Of a stretch of 64,000 bases of DNA, positions 36,153-44,570 are shown one piece after another. The notes beneath the pieces are model-generated. The model saw nothing but the letters and a program-made list of their open reading frames with translations, made no database searches and was not told the origin of the DNA. The position numbers were made by a program, and so were the translations under genes. Position 1 is the first letter of the stretch; the number at the start of each line of letters is the position of its first letter. Source of the DNA: Strigamia acuminata (Eukaryota; Arthropoda; Chilopoda; Geophilomorpha; Linotaeniidae); assembly GCA_949358305.1 (NCBI GenBank), contig OX442314.1, forward strand, positions 32,359,608 through 32,423,607. The letters run 5' to 3'.

Positions 36153-37002
36153 GCAACATTATTGGCTTATACATATTCAAATGTAAAATAATAAATATTT
36201 TGACTGTATTGGGTAGTTTCTAACCATATTTAGCAACTGGTTATGCACATATGAACAGAAACATCACACGGATGTTTCACAACATTGCTACTTGAGTGAC
36301 ATTTTTACATTTTTAGAGCTAGAATCAGACTTGTTATAAATTAAAATTTTGTTTAGTTCTCTGTCAATAAAATATATTGTATTTCCCTAATCTGTGTTCT
36401 CGGAGCTAATTTCTGTTGAATCGGTTAGCGTTAGGCCGATTTAGTTCGTGAAAAAATGATGAAAGATGACGACAAGACCAGCATGAACTATCAGACTATA
36501 AACAGTTCTTGTGAGTGAGAAGAGTAACTGAAAAGAGGAAATTAGTTTTTGTAATTGTTTTTTATTTTATAATTCTAGTTTTAATATGTCGAGAAATGAA
36601 CTTCAAACAAATGTTCAAATTTGGAGCGTTTTTGATGGAGATTCGCTATTTCTTCGCCAGTCGGCAATAGTAGGTTGAACTGCACGACAACATGGTCGCA
36701 GCGAATATCAACTGGCCAAAATGGTAAAAAGGATATCACGTAAAGAGATTCAACGTTTCTTGAATTGATGTTGATGAAATATTCTATTATTTAGGTAGAC
36801 CGCGCAGCGTTTAATGCGATCCAATCCAAGGCTCACGAGGCGATTAACCAAAAGGTGCTTCGGACGATTTACAATGCACCAGGATGAACGTGTGCTGATG
36901 CTCGGGTAAGTAACAAAATTGACACTAAGTCAAACTTTAATCACAAATATCAGATTTGATAAGATGAGCATGGATTTAAGTATTGTCAGGCAGCCGGTTA
37001 TA
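36153..37002. other. 3' flank of receptor copy 1 and duplicated block
   Basis: After the AATAAA signal the region has no gene until about 36600. Then 36600-36990 repeats 20817-21165 (exon-like block ending in a GT donor). This marks the start of the second copy of the duplicated segment. Confidence 0.5.
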
Positions 37003-38247
37003 CAGTAGCGGTCAAAAGTATGCATCCAAACGGTTTTTCTTGAATAACTTTGATTTGGATTTGCCAAACGGTTTGTAATTTTAGCCACTTATTACCAGCA
37101 CCAAATAGAATATTTGTACAAAAAATTGGATCAATCCATCACTAACTTTTTTTTTTATTGCTAAAAATGTCCAAATGCTGTGATCAAAAGTAAGCATCCA
37201 TTGCAATGTTGGGGGGAATCGCATAAATAGTGCCACAACATTTGCATATTTGGACCTTTTGACTATTCAATACACTAGTCTCAATAGCTCAGCACAAATA
37301 TTTAGCTTCTCCTATCAAGAATGCAATTGTGAAACGATGGAAATACCTATAGTGCAACAGCAAGTCAATTTGGGATTGCAAGAGGGTCAATTAGCGGAAA
37401 TATGAAACGTTTTAGGCAACATGGTGAAGTGAACCGAGTCCCCAAATCTGGCCGACCTCGAGCAACAACAACAAGAGAGGATAAGTTGATTAAAAGACTG
37501 TCCATGGCTGACCCCACGAAAAATGCATCAGAAATAAACCTTGAAATGAAGGCTGATTACAAGTAAATGTCAGTGTTTCTACAACAAAACGTAGACTTAG
37601 TGATGCTGGACTCCATGGTAGAAGACGAGCTAAGACACCGTTAATTTCAAAGAAAAACAGGAAGGCTCGACTGATGTTTGCACATGAGCACAAACATTGG
37701 ACCTCAAAACAGTGGGCCAAGGTTCTGTGGAGTGATGAATCGAAGTTCTTATTATTTTGGACCGATGGAATAAAGTATGTTCGTCGTCCTGTTGGCCAGA
37801 AATTTCATCCACGGTACCAGCAATCGACTGTGAAGCATGGTGGAGGCAGCATCATGGTTTGAGGCTGTTTCAGTCGTGAGAGGATGGGCCCACTTTTCCG
37901 TATTGATGGCATCATGGACAAAATTATGTACAGGGACATTCTTGAAAAACAAATGTTACCATTTGCAATAAAATAAAACTTGCCCAGGGGATGGATTTTC
38001 AACAGGATTGCTAATAAACACATGTATTATTTGAGTGAAGTTAACTACACTGAATGCTTACTTTTGATCACAGCATTTGGACATTTTTGGCAATAAAAAA
38101 AAAGTTATTAATGGATTGATCTAATTTTTTGTACGAATATTCTATTTGGTGCTGGTAATAAGTGGTTAAAATTACAAACCGTTTGGAAAATCCAAATCAA
38201 AGTTATTCAAGAAAAACCGTTTGGATGCATACTTTTGACCGCTACTG
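37003..38247 (+). mobile_element. Tc1-like transposon between the receptor copies
   Basis: 1245 bp with inverted repeats of about 200 bp starting CAGTAGCGGTCAAAAGTATG, flanked by TA at 37001-37002 and 38248-38249. The left and right arms are nearly identical, so the insertion is fairly recent. It is unrelated in sequence to the Tc1-like copy at 22783-24290. Confidence 0.9.
37300..37980 (+). pseudogene. Tc1-like transposase, broken
   Basis: The best frame segment (37674-37862) reads through WAKVLWSDESKFLLF and VKHGGGSIMV, characteristic of the Tc1 DDE domain, and then meets a TGA stop at the next conserved position. The upstream part (37300-37670) needs several frame changes and has stops. 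This copy cannot make a full protein. Confidence 0.8.
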
Positions 38248-38908
38248 TAACTAGTATACCTGAGACAAACATTAAAACTGCAACACGAGGTTTCCGCATG
38301 ATGATATGATGGGATGTAGGATCTGTTGGTGCTACCGTGAACAATATGAGAAGTATCGTAGTCTTTTCCTTCTACCAATGAGGATTGTTATATTTCTATT
38401 TAATTTATGGCGTTGAGTATCAAATAATTTTTACAACTTAATTAAAACTAGCTATTTATGATAAAACCAGTGAGATGAGGTTCTTAAACTTGGCTTTGTT
38501 AGACCCATTTAATCTAATGAATTGACAATAACAACTAATAACTTTTTACTTGTGAAAACTGACGTCAAGGGATTTTCAGATAACTTTGTGAACGAGTACT
38601 AATATTAATCAGATTAATATACAATAAGTGTTGACAGTGTCTGATCCGTTTTTGATTGAAAGATATAATAATTTTCTACCGTTATTAGATGTTTAGAACA
38701 AATCGTGTTTTTTTTTTATCAAAAAATAAGAATGAAATAAAACCACATATCTGTTTTGGATAAGTTTATTAGGTGTGACTTGATCAAAGACAGGTTACAA
38801 ATTTGAAAAGTGTGCACACAAAAGTTATTTAAATTGTTTATTTATTCTTATTATAAAATTGCAAAGCAGAAACAGTGAAGCAATTAATACTTTGTTTCAA
38901 ACAATATA
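38248..38908. other. Spacer, nothing recognised
   Basis: AT-rich sequence between two Tc1-type elements. I see no exon, repeat array or RNA gene in it. Confidence 0.4.
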
Positions 38909-39385
38909 CAGTGGTGGCCAAAAGTTTAGCACCACTACTGTCATTTGCCTATTTTGTGTTTTGACAAAAAAGTAAAGCCTGCAGCATCTTTCTGATAAAA
39001 AATATGAATTCAGCATTAAATTCTGCCTTAGAAAATGTTAAAAAATTTAAACAAATCATCCATCGTAATTAATAATAGCAATTTTTAGTGTTTGTGTGCT
39101 GGACAAAAGTTTAGCACCACATTCAAAAAAGCACAAAAAAACCCGGTTTCTTCAGAAAATCATTGTTTATTTGAACAATACATTTCAATATTATGTTGGT
39201 TAACCAAAATTTTGTATGTGTCAATGTGCAGGCCAAGTCAAAACTTAAATGTGATGGGTTTGGAACACTGAGCAATTGACTTGACTTTGTGCTTAGAATC
39301 ATTTTCCTGCTAAAATATCCAAGTCAAAGGCAGTTTATCATCTTCAAATGGAAGCATAACAATCCTCCAATACTTTTTTATAAGT
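38909..39385. mobile_element. Truncated Tc1-type end (CAGTGGTGGCCAAAAGTTTAG)
   Basis: A left terminal repeat begins after TA. Its inner part repeats as GGACAAAAGTTTAGCACCAC near 39101. No matching right end is found before the gag fragment at 39418, so this is a remnant. Confidence 0.5.
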
Positions 39386-39417
39386 ATATTGGTCCATGGT
39401 ACCCGTAATTCAATGTT

Positions 39418-39663
39418 GTGGACGGATACACGTACAGAAAAACGATCCCAATGCATTTTACCATTGGGATCGAAGGACAACAATCAGGACGGTGGAAGTC
39501 GGACATGAATCACGTAAAGTGTTACAATTGCGAGAAGTTCGGGCACATCGCCAGGAACTGTCAGAGTCAAGCGGGAACCGATACGAAACGTGATGCGAGG
39601 GAAGAGCAGCAGTCAGACGCGACCGTCAGGACTGTGAAAACTAAACAAGTACAAGTAGTATAG
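39418..39663 (+). pseudogene. Retrotransposon Gag fragment with zinc knuckle
   Basis: An 81-codon open stretch contains the CCHC knuckle CYNCEKFGHIARNC followed by a polar tail. No protease or polymerase follows; the duplicated receptor 5' flank begins directly after. It is probably a Gypsy-like Gag relic. Confidence 0.6.
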
Positions 39664-40595
39664 TGTTTTATTTGTCATAGTTTGTCTGCAAGTAAAAACT
39701 CTGTGCAGTAAATCAAAACATATTAATTTTTGAATGATGAATATTTTAAGTTGTGAATATGGGGTCGTGGCAACCTTTCGCTGTACAACTGTGCTGGAAT
39801 TGGATCCGTTCAACGTCATTATTCTACGTCATTTCTGCGGCAAAGAAAATCGTTACAGCCGTGTTATTTTCCTTACCCAGAAAAACGACAAAAGAAAAAT
39901 CTCATTAGTGGACCTGCCCCTTCAAGGTTCTGTCAGCTGGTCAAGGCCTTGGATAGTCACGACATGTTTACCGGTGTAGACACCGCATTTCAATCAATAC
40001 AGTAATCTGGGCAACAGTCGCCAAAGCAAATCTCCAACAAAAGAATAATTAACAGTGTGGTCGTGTGTTTTGTATCGTGTATGTTGTGATTAACGACCAG
40101 TCGTGGGCAACTTGGAGAATGAACGTTCTAAGAGTTTGCTTCGTTTGCTTCTTTTCTGGATTTATCGGCATTTCAAACAGTAATTTTTTGAGAATTATAT
40201 AAATTGAAAAATAATCAGGAATTTTAAAGAAATTCTGGCAACTAATCAGGGTACCGGTATGTGTACATTTACCTTTAATTTTAGCACGGGAAAACACTTC
40301 TTTAGCTAACTTACACTTTGCTGACTATGATGAACTCGATTTTCATTTATCTAAAATTGTACAAATCACAAACACGAGAAGAATACACGTTATTTATAAT
40401 CAGGATGAATACGGTTATTGAAAATCTCAAATTTTATTTAGGTTTATGTTTTTATTTACTTTCTGTTTTTATTCTAGTGTCAAACTGTTTGACGAAATTA
40501 ATTCGTTTCAATTGGATTGGAAAAATTCAAATGTCAGCACAACGATTCAGTAATGCATCATTAGATTTTGATTATACTCCTTTCCAGCTGATTCT

Positions 40596-41032
40596 AGTAG
40601 TGGGTTTATGGGGATCCTGGGCCAGCGGTTGACGGTTAGGGGGGTGGGGGAGGGGGTGGTGAGGGTTAAGTGGGGGGGAGATAAGGGGAGGGGAAGATAA
40701 GGGGAGGGGGAGATAAGAGGAGGGGGAGATAAGGAGAGGGGGAGATAAGGGGAGAGCTAAGTGGGGGTGACTAATTGCTTCAATCAATCAGTCTTATCAT
40801 TCAATCAATGTGCCCTAGGCTATTATTTGTTATTGTTTTTCTTTACTTAAGTACCTTGTTGTTGTTTTTTCCAAAGGACCCTTGTTTTTCTTTACTTAAG
40901 TACCTTGTTGTTGTTTTTCCCAAATTTTCAAAGGACCCTTGTTTTTCTTTACTTAAGTACCTTGTTGTTGTTTTTTCCCAAATTTTCAAAGGATCCTTAG
41001 GCTACTTTTAACCAAAGGAGGGATATTATTGG
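40596..41032 (+). repeat. Polinton left terminal inverted repeat
   Basis: About 437 bp matching 55695-56130 in reverse complement. It contains two internal arrays: GGGGGAGATAAGG units (about 40670-40760) and three copies of an approximately 55-bp unit with CTTTACTTAAGTACCTTGTT (about 40845-40990). The two ends differ in a few bases. Confidence 0.95.
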
Positions 41033-41054
41033 ATACTCATCAATGTCAGTGATG

Positions 41055-41113
41055 GAAAGGGAGGGTAAAACAGGAAGTGAGCGGTTCAAAGGGGAGGAGT
41101 TACCTTGTATAAA
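41055..41113 (+). promoter_or_regulatory. Promoter of the PC4-like gene: GGAAGTGAGCGG module plus TATA box
   Basis: The block TAAAACAGGAAGTGAGCGG followed by CAAAGGGGAGGAG precedes TATAAA at 41108-41113. The same block recurs three times at 42020-42270 before the next gene. The ATG at 41113 overlaps the TATA box, so the next ATG at 41161 is the more likely start. Confidence 0.6.
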
Positions 41114-41160
41114 TGCAACTCGCATTTTGGGATACTCACCATTTCTTTCACAAACAAGCC

Positions 41161-41817
41161 ATGACTACTACTTCAAGCAGCGGGACCTACTCTCTTGGTG
41201 GGGAGATCTATTGTCAAGTCAATCCATTTCTAGCTGGAGTCTACATCCACCTAAGACGATTTCTGACATACCCGAACGGAAAGCTGTATCCCTCTCGTGA
41301 TGGTATGTGCATGAACGTTAAGACATTTTATGATTTTGTGGAACATTGGAAGCAGATAACGAGTGAAATTGCGAATTTAAAAACCAAGAAATCATCAACC
41401 ATTGAGTGTGAAGGTGGTGTTTTAGTCACTATTTCCAAGTCGAAAACTGATGATGTATCTTTGATGATATGTCGTTCATTTGCGCCAGAGAAGTTTATTC
41501 TGCTTTCATATGAACAATGGCGTCAACTCAAGAAGCAGCGATCATCCATATTTTCGGGCATCGATGAAGCTCTGTCAAAGTTGCAAGAGAGCAACCTTCA
41601 ATTTCCAGCTATTCCCGAGGAAACAACTGCAAGTTCATTTGTTACTCCGACCACATCTCAAGCTCCAATTGTTTTAAAAAAGAAAAAGGAGAGAAAGCAA
41701 ATGAAGAAGAAACCATATCAGAGACCCATTCCTGGTGTGCATTTTGTGGATTCTTCTGATGAGGATGTCGATTCAAAACCTACCAGTGTACCTGTCGATA
41801 CTGATGATGATGAATAG
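41161..41817 (+). CDS. PC4-like protein with two PC4-type repeats (Polinton accessory)
   Basis: 218 aa. Residues about 24-66 show the PC4/Sub1 single-strand DNA-binding pattern (GVYIHLRRFLTYPNGKLYPS, then GMCMNVKTFYDFVEHW). A second, more diverged repeat at about 83-146 ends FILLSYEQWRQLKKQ followed by a helix, again like the PC4 C-terminus. The tail is lysine-rich and then acidic (SSDEDVDS). PC4 binds melted DNA and acts in transcription and repair; here a role in element replication or late transcription is inference. Start chosen after the TATA box at 41108. Confidence 0.65.
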   Translation: MTTTSSSGTYSLGGEIYCQVNPFLAGVYIHLRRFLTYPNGKLYPSRDGMCMNVKTFYDFVEHWKQITSEIANLKTKKSSTIECEGGVLVTISKSKTDDVSLMICRSFAPEKFILLSYEQWRQLKKQRSSIFSGIDEALSKLQESNLQFPAIPEETTASSFVTPTTSQAPIVLKKKKERKQMKKKPYQRPIPGVHFVDSSDEDVDSKPTSVPVDTDDDE

Positions 41818-42356
41818 ATTTATAGTTAATTTGTTATTTGTATTGGTAGAATAGAAATTGTATACTTTAGTTTAAATTTTTTTTGTACTTATTTCTTTTT
41901 TTTTGTGTTAATTATATAAATAAAATTTGTTTGAATAAGAATACATCTTTTTTCTTTCATTAATTTCTTTAACAAATAAGTTAAGTTGTAATAAGGGTGT
42001 TTGTGTTATATTAGTGGAAATGGAGGATAAAACAGGAAGCGAGCGGTGCAAAGTTGTCCTCTGCTATGATTCGTTGAAACCATTTTAGACAAGTTTCAAC
42101 ATGTCTCATCAATTGCACTGTTTGGAAGGGAGGATAAAACAGAAAGTGAGTGGTGCAAATGTCTCCTCTGCTATGATTCGTTGAAACCATTTTAGACAAG
42201 TTTCAACATGTCTCAGCAATGGCACTGTTTGGAAGGGGGGATAAAACAGGAAGTGAGCGGTGCAAAGGGGAGGAGTCCTCTGCTATAATTTGTTGAAACC
42301 GCTTGGGGGACAAGTTTAGACATGTCTCCGATTGGACAGCAGAATAGGTTAACTGC
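41818..42356 (+). promoter_or_regulatory. Control region with about 120-bp tandem repeats and p53-type sites
   Basis: After an AT-rich stretch with AATAAA at about 41921 (3' end of the PC4-like gene), about 2.5 copies of a roughly 110-120 bp unit follow (42010-42310). Each starts with GGATAAAACAGGAAGTGAGC, then CCTCTGCTATGATTCGTTGA, then a 20-bp site. These sites, at 42087-42106, 42194-42213 and 42308-42327, fit the p53-family consensus RRRCWWGYYY twice without spacer. The first two have one mismatch in 20; the last has none. The TATA box of the AlkB gene starts 30 bp further on. Confidence 0.6.
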
Positions 42357-42364
42357 TATATATA
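42357..42364 (+). promoter_or_regulatory. TATA box of the AlkB-like gene
   Basis: TATATATA lies 32 bp before the ATG at 42396. It is the only strong TATA motif ahead of the three-gene row AlkB, exonuclease-like, BIR. Confidence 0.6.
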
Positions 42365-42395
42365 CCGAGCTGATGTTTCTTTTGGATGAAAAAAC

Positions 42396-43094
42396 ATGGA
42401 GAAGACGACAATAGAGCCTGTTTGTTGGAAAGATATTCTCAAGCAGGATTTACACTTGCAGTATGGGCTTCTTTTCAACAAAGAAGTAGCTGATTCTACA
42501 TTTCAAAAGCTGGAAAATGAAATCACATACTATACAGGTAGACTGAGTCAAATCAAGATTTATGGCAAGTGGATCAATATACCGAGACAACAAGTTGCAT
42601 TTGGTGATGATGGATTGAAATATTCATTTTCTGGTAATACTTTACCGGTTAAAACTTGGACTCCTCTTTTGCGTGATTTACGAGATGCCGTTCAGTTTGT
42701 TACCGGACATGAATTTAACTTTGTTCTCGTTAATCGTTATGCAAATGGCAACCAGACTATTGGTGAACATCGAGACGATGAGGTGGGACTTCATCCAAAC
42801 GCACCAATAGCGAGCCTGTCTCTAGGACAAAACAGAAACTTTGTTCTTCGTCACGTGTCTCTTAAGCGAAAGTATACTATTCGCAACTCAGTCTTACCAC
42901 CAAAGCCGATTTCTCTCGCGTTGGAACACGGTAGCATTCTGCTAATGCACCAACCTACAAACCGTTTTTGGTATCACAGTCTTCCAAAGCAAATTTCTGC
43001 ACTTCATCCGCGAATCAACTTAACTTTTAGAAACATCATTCAAAGTAAGTTCCATTTATTTAATGATATTATTATAAATGAATATTTATTTTAA
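42396..43094 (+). CDS. AlkB-type 2-oxoglutarate/Fe(II) dioxygenase (ALKBH2/3-like)
   Basis: 232 aa. Oxidative demethylase type known to remove alkyl groups from DNA or RNA bases. The iron ligands are visible as HRD (H125, D127) and H194 in WYHSLP, with R206 and R212 in RINLTFR for 2-oxoglutarate. The substrate-recognition region FVLVNRYANG..IGEHRDDE and the segment GSILLMHQPTNRFWYHSLP are close to ALKBH2. Length covers the catalytic core only. The gene is intronless and lies 13 nt before the next start codon, with no room for a separate promoter. AlkB proteins are not part of the Polinton core; this is accessory cargo, presumably acquired from a host or virus. Confidence 0.92.
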   Translation: MEKTTIEPVCWKDILKQDLHLQYGLLFNKEVADSTFQKLENEITYYTGRLSQIKIYGKWINIPRQQVAFGDDGLKYSFSGNTLPVKTWTPLLRDLRDAVQFVTGHEFNFVLVNRYANGNQTIGEHRDDEVGLHPNAPIASLSLGQNRNFVLRHVSLKRKYTIRNSVLPPKPISLALEHGSILLMHQPTNRFWYHSLPKQISALHPRINLTFRNIIQSKFHLFNDIIINEYLF

Positions 43095-43107
43095 TTCGTG
43101 TTTTAGA

Positions 43108-43767
43108 ATGAATTCGGAACAATTAAAAAACGTAGGTTGTATTATTGACTTTGAGGGATTCCAGTTTGGTCCCGACTTTCTACTCAAGGAGCTCGGAGTG
43201 TGTTTTCTATACAAGGATTCTACTTTAAGTTATCACTTTCGTGTTGGACAATTTGACAAACTAGAACCAAAATGGCAAAAAGTTGCTGCTTGGTTAAAAC
43301 GTAATATCCACGGTATGAAGTTTGAAGATGGTCCTGATGATCTACCTCAAAGCTGGATTTCTTTTATCCTCACACCTTTACATATAAATTGTGTTCAGGA
43401 AGCCAACAGACCAATTATTGCATTCAAAGGAGGCCAAATTGAAAAAAATTGGTTAATCAAATGTGACATTCCATACCTCGACCTGGAATCATTGGGATGT
43501 CCAAAATATCAGGACCTTCATTTTAATCTTGATCCTGATTCAAAACCTTTATGTCACCTTCATGAATCCCTACTTCCCTCCAAGTTAATGCACTGTCCTC
43601 AAGCTGAGTGTCTTTGCTTTAAGGAGTGGTGTATTGAAACTCAAGACCATTCTTATCTCGACGATCTTGAAGCCCTCCTTCATGGAACGGGAAATGAAAA
43701 TGCGAACGGAGATGATGCGGCGAATCCGGGAACGGAAGCAAACCTTTCGCAACTGGCCTGTTTCTAG
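43108..43767 (+). CDS. Unknown protein with a DEDD-exonuclease-like N-terminus (Polinton accessory)
   Basis: 219 aa from the ATG at 43108. The N-terminus CIIDFEGFQF followed by LLKELGV resembles the first motif of DEDD-type 3'-5' exonucleases (D-x-E). Further on IIAFKGGQIEKNWL and the Cys/His-containing CPQAECLCFKEW could be later motifs. The evidence is only pattern-level, so the enzymatic role is uncertain. The last 86 nt overlap the BIR ORF in another frame. The spacing suggests co-expression with AlkB and BIR. Confidence 0.5.
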   Translation: MNSEQLKNVGCIIDFEGFQFGPDFLLKELGVCFLYKDSTLSYHFRVGQFDKLEPKWQKVAAWLKRNIHGMKFEDGPDDLPQSWISFILTPLHINCVQEANRPIIAFKGGQIEKNWLIKCDIPYLDLESLGCPKYQDLHFNLDPDSKPLCHLHESLLPSKLMHCPQAECLCFKEWCIETQDHSYLDDLEALLHGTGNENANGDDAANPGTEANLSQLACF

Positions 43768-44008
43768 ACACATCGCCGACCCTTCCACCTTAGCCCGTGC
43801 TGGATTCAAATACTTGGGTGAAAATGATCATGTTGAGTGCGTCTACTGTCTCGGTCGATTAAAAGAGTGGAAACGTGGTGACATACCTCTTTTGGAACAT
43901 TATTCTTGGTATGCCTATTGTCCATTAATGAGAATTACTTTTGAAAAAGGACTGAATGAAGAGTGGTTGATTTATAAATCCATCTATGGGTTAGATACAC
44001 CAGGTTGA
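43682..44008 (+). CDS. BIR-domain protein (inhibitor-of-apoptosis-like)
   Basis: 108 aa from the ATG at 43682; the open frame extends up to 43634. Residues about 18-84 form a BIR zinc fold: TFRNWP, LARAGFKYLGENDHVECVYC, LKEWKRGD, EHYSWYAYC, with ligands C53, C56, H73 and C80. There is no RING domain. BIR proteins bind caspases or act in cell division; baculoviral and host IAPs block apoptosis, so an anti-death function is a reasonable inference. It overlaps the preceding gene by 86 nt in the +1 frame. It is either started internally, made by a frameshift, or spliced; the sequence does not decide. Confidence 0.88.
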   Translation: MEREMKMRTEMMRRIRERKQTFRNWPVSRHIADPSTLARAGFKYLGENDHVECVYCLGRLKEWKRGDIPLLEHYSWYAYCPLMRITFEKGLNEEWLIYKSIYGLDTPG

Positions 44009-44037
44009 TAGAAACACCAGATTTTGTAACAATTACT

Positions 44038-44562
44038 TTATTTCTTTGTTTTACTTATTTGTACGATACAATTTTTATCATACAATGTTGACATCTTAAA
44101 ATTAAAAATATGTTTAACAAATTTTGTAACTTTTTTATCATTGTAATATGGATTTCTTGGATTAAATTGATTTTTTATATAATCAAAGCTTTTTCCTTTA
44201 CACCTATTATAAATAAAATAAATGCAATAATATCCACATGCGAGACTACACGGTGATTGATAGGTTTGAGTAATCCTGTTGGTTAGTTTACATCCAATAT
44301 TTTGAATAAAAGCAGTAATTTCTTTCGCTGGTGGTTTACCGAACGAATCAAAATATTCAATCGCACCGGGTACTTTCTCATCTCGAAACAATGCTACCCA
44401 ATGTTCGCCTGGTTTTGTATGGGGATGAGTATTTACAACAAACGCGCATGTTTTGTTTGTTTGTTGCGATGAGGATAGCAAATCAATTGGATATACACCT
44501 TTAAAAATTTGCCTCGTCACTGAATTCTTAGATAAAATCTCCGTTATTTGGAGCGTGTTCAT
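44038..44562 (-). CDS. Adenain-like cysteine protease (Polinton PRO)
   Basis: 174 aa. Family C5 maturation protease of adenoviruses and Polintons, which cuts virion precursor proteins. The catalytic triad is visible: H54 in GEHWVALF, D72 in EYFDSFG, C109 in CSLACGYYC. It ends the minus-strand morphogenesis row and starts 8 nt after the end of the major capsid gene. Confidence 0.93.
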   Translation of the reverse strand: MNTLQITEILSKNSVTRQIFKGVYPIDLLSSSQQTNKTCAFVVNTHPHTKPGEHWVALFRDEKVPGAIEYFDSFGKPPAKEITAFIQNIGCKLTNRITQTYQSPCSLACGYYCIYFIYNRCKGKSFDYIKNQFNPRNPYYNDKKVTKFVKHIFNFKMSTLYDKNCIVQISKTKK

Positions 44563-44570
44563 AGCTTGAG

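Noticed and set aside
41043-41300. Upstream ATGs and an overlapping 85-aa ORF as the first Polinton gene
   Set aside because: The ATGs at 41043 and 41113 lie before or within the TATA box; the PC4-like frame explains the region.
42010-42310. CRISPR-like array from repeated 110-120 bp units
   Set aside because: Whole units are duplicated with no unique spacers; this is a eukaryotic control region inside a Polinton.
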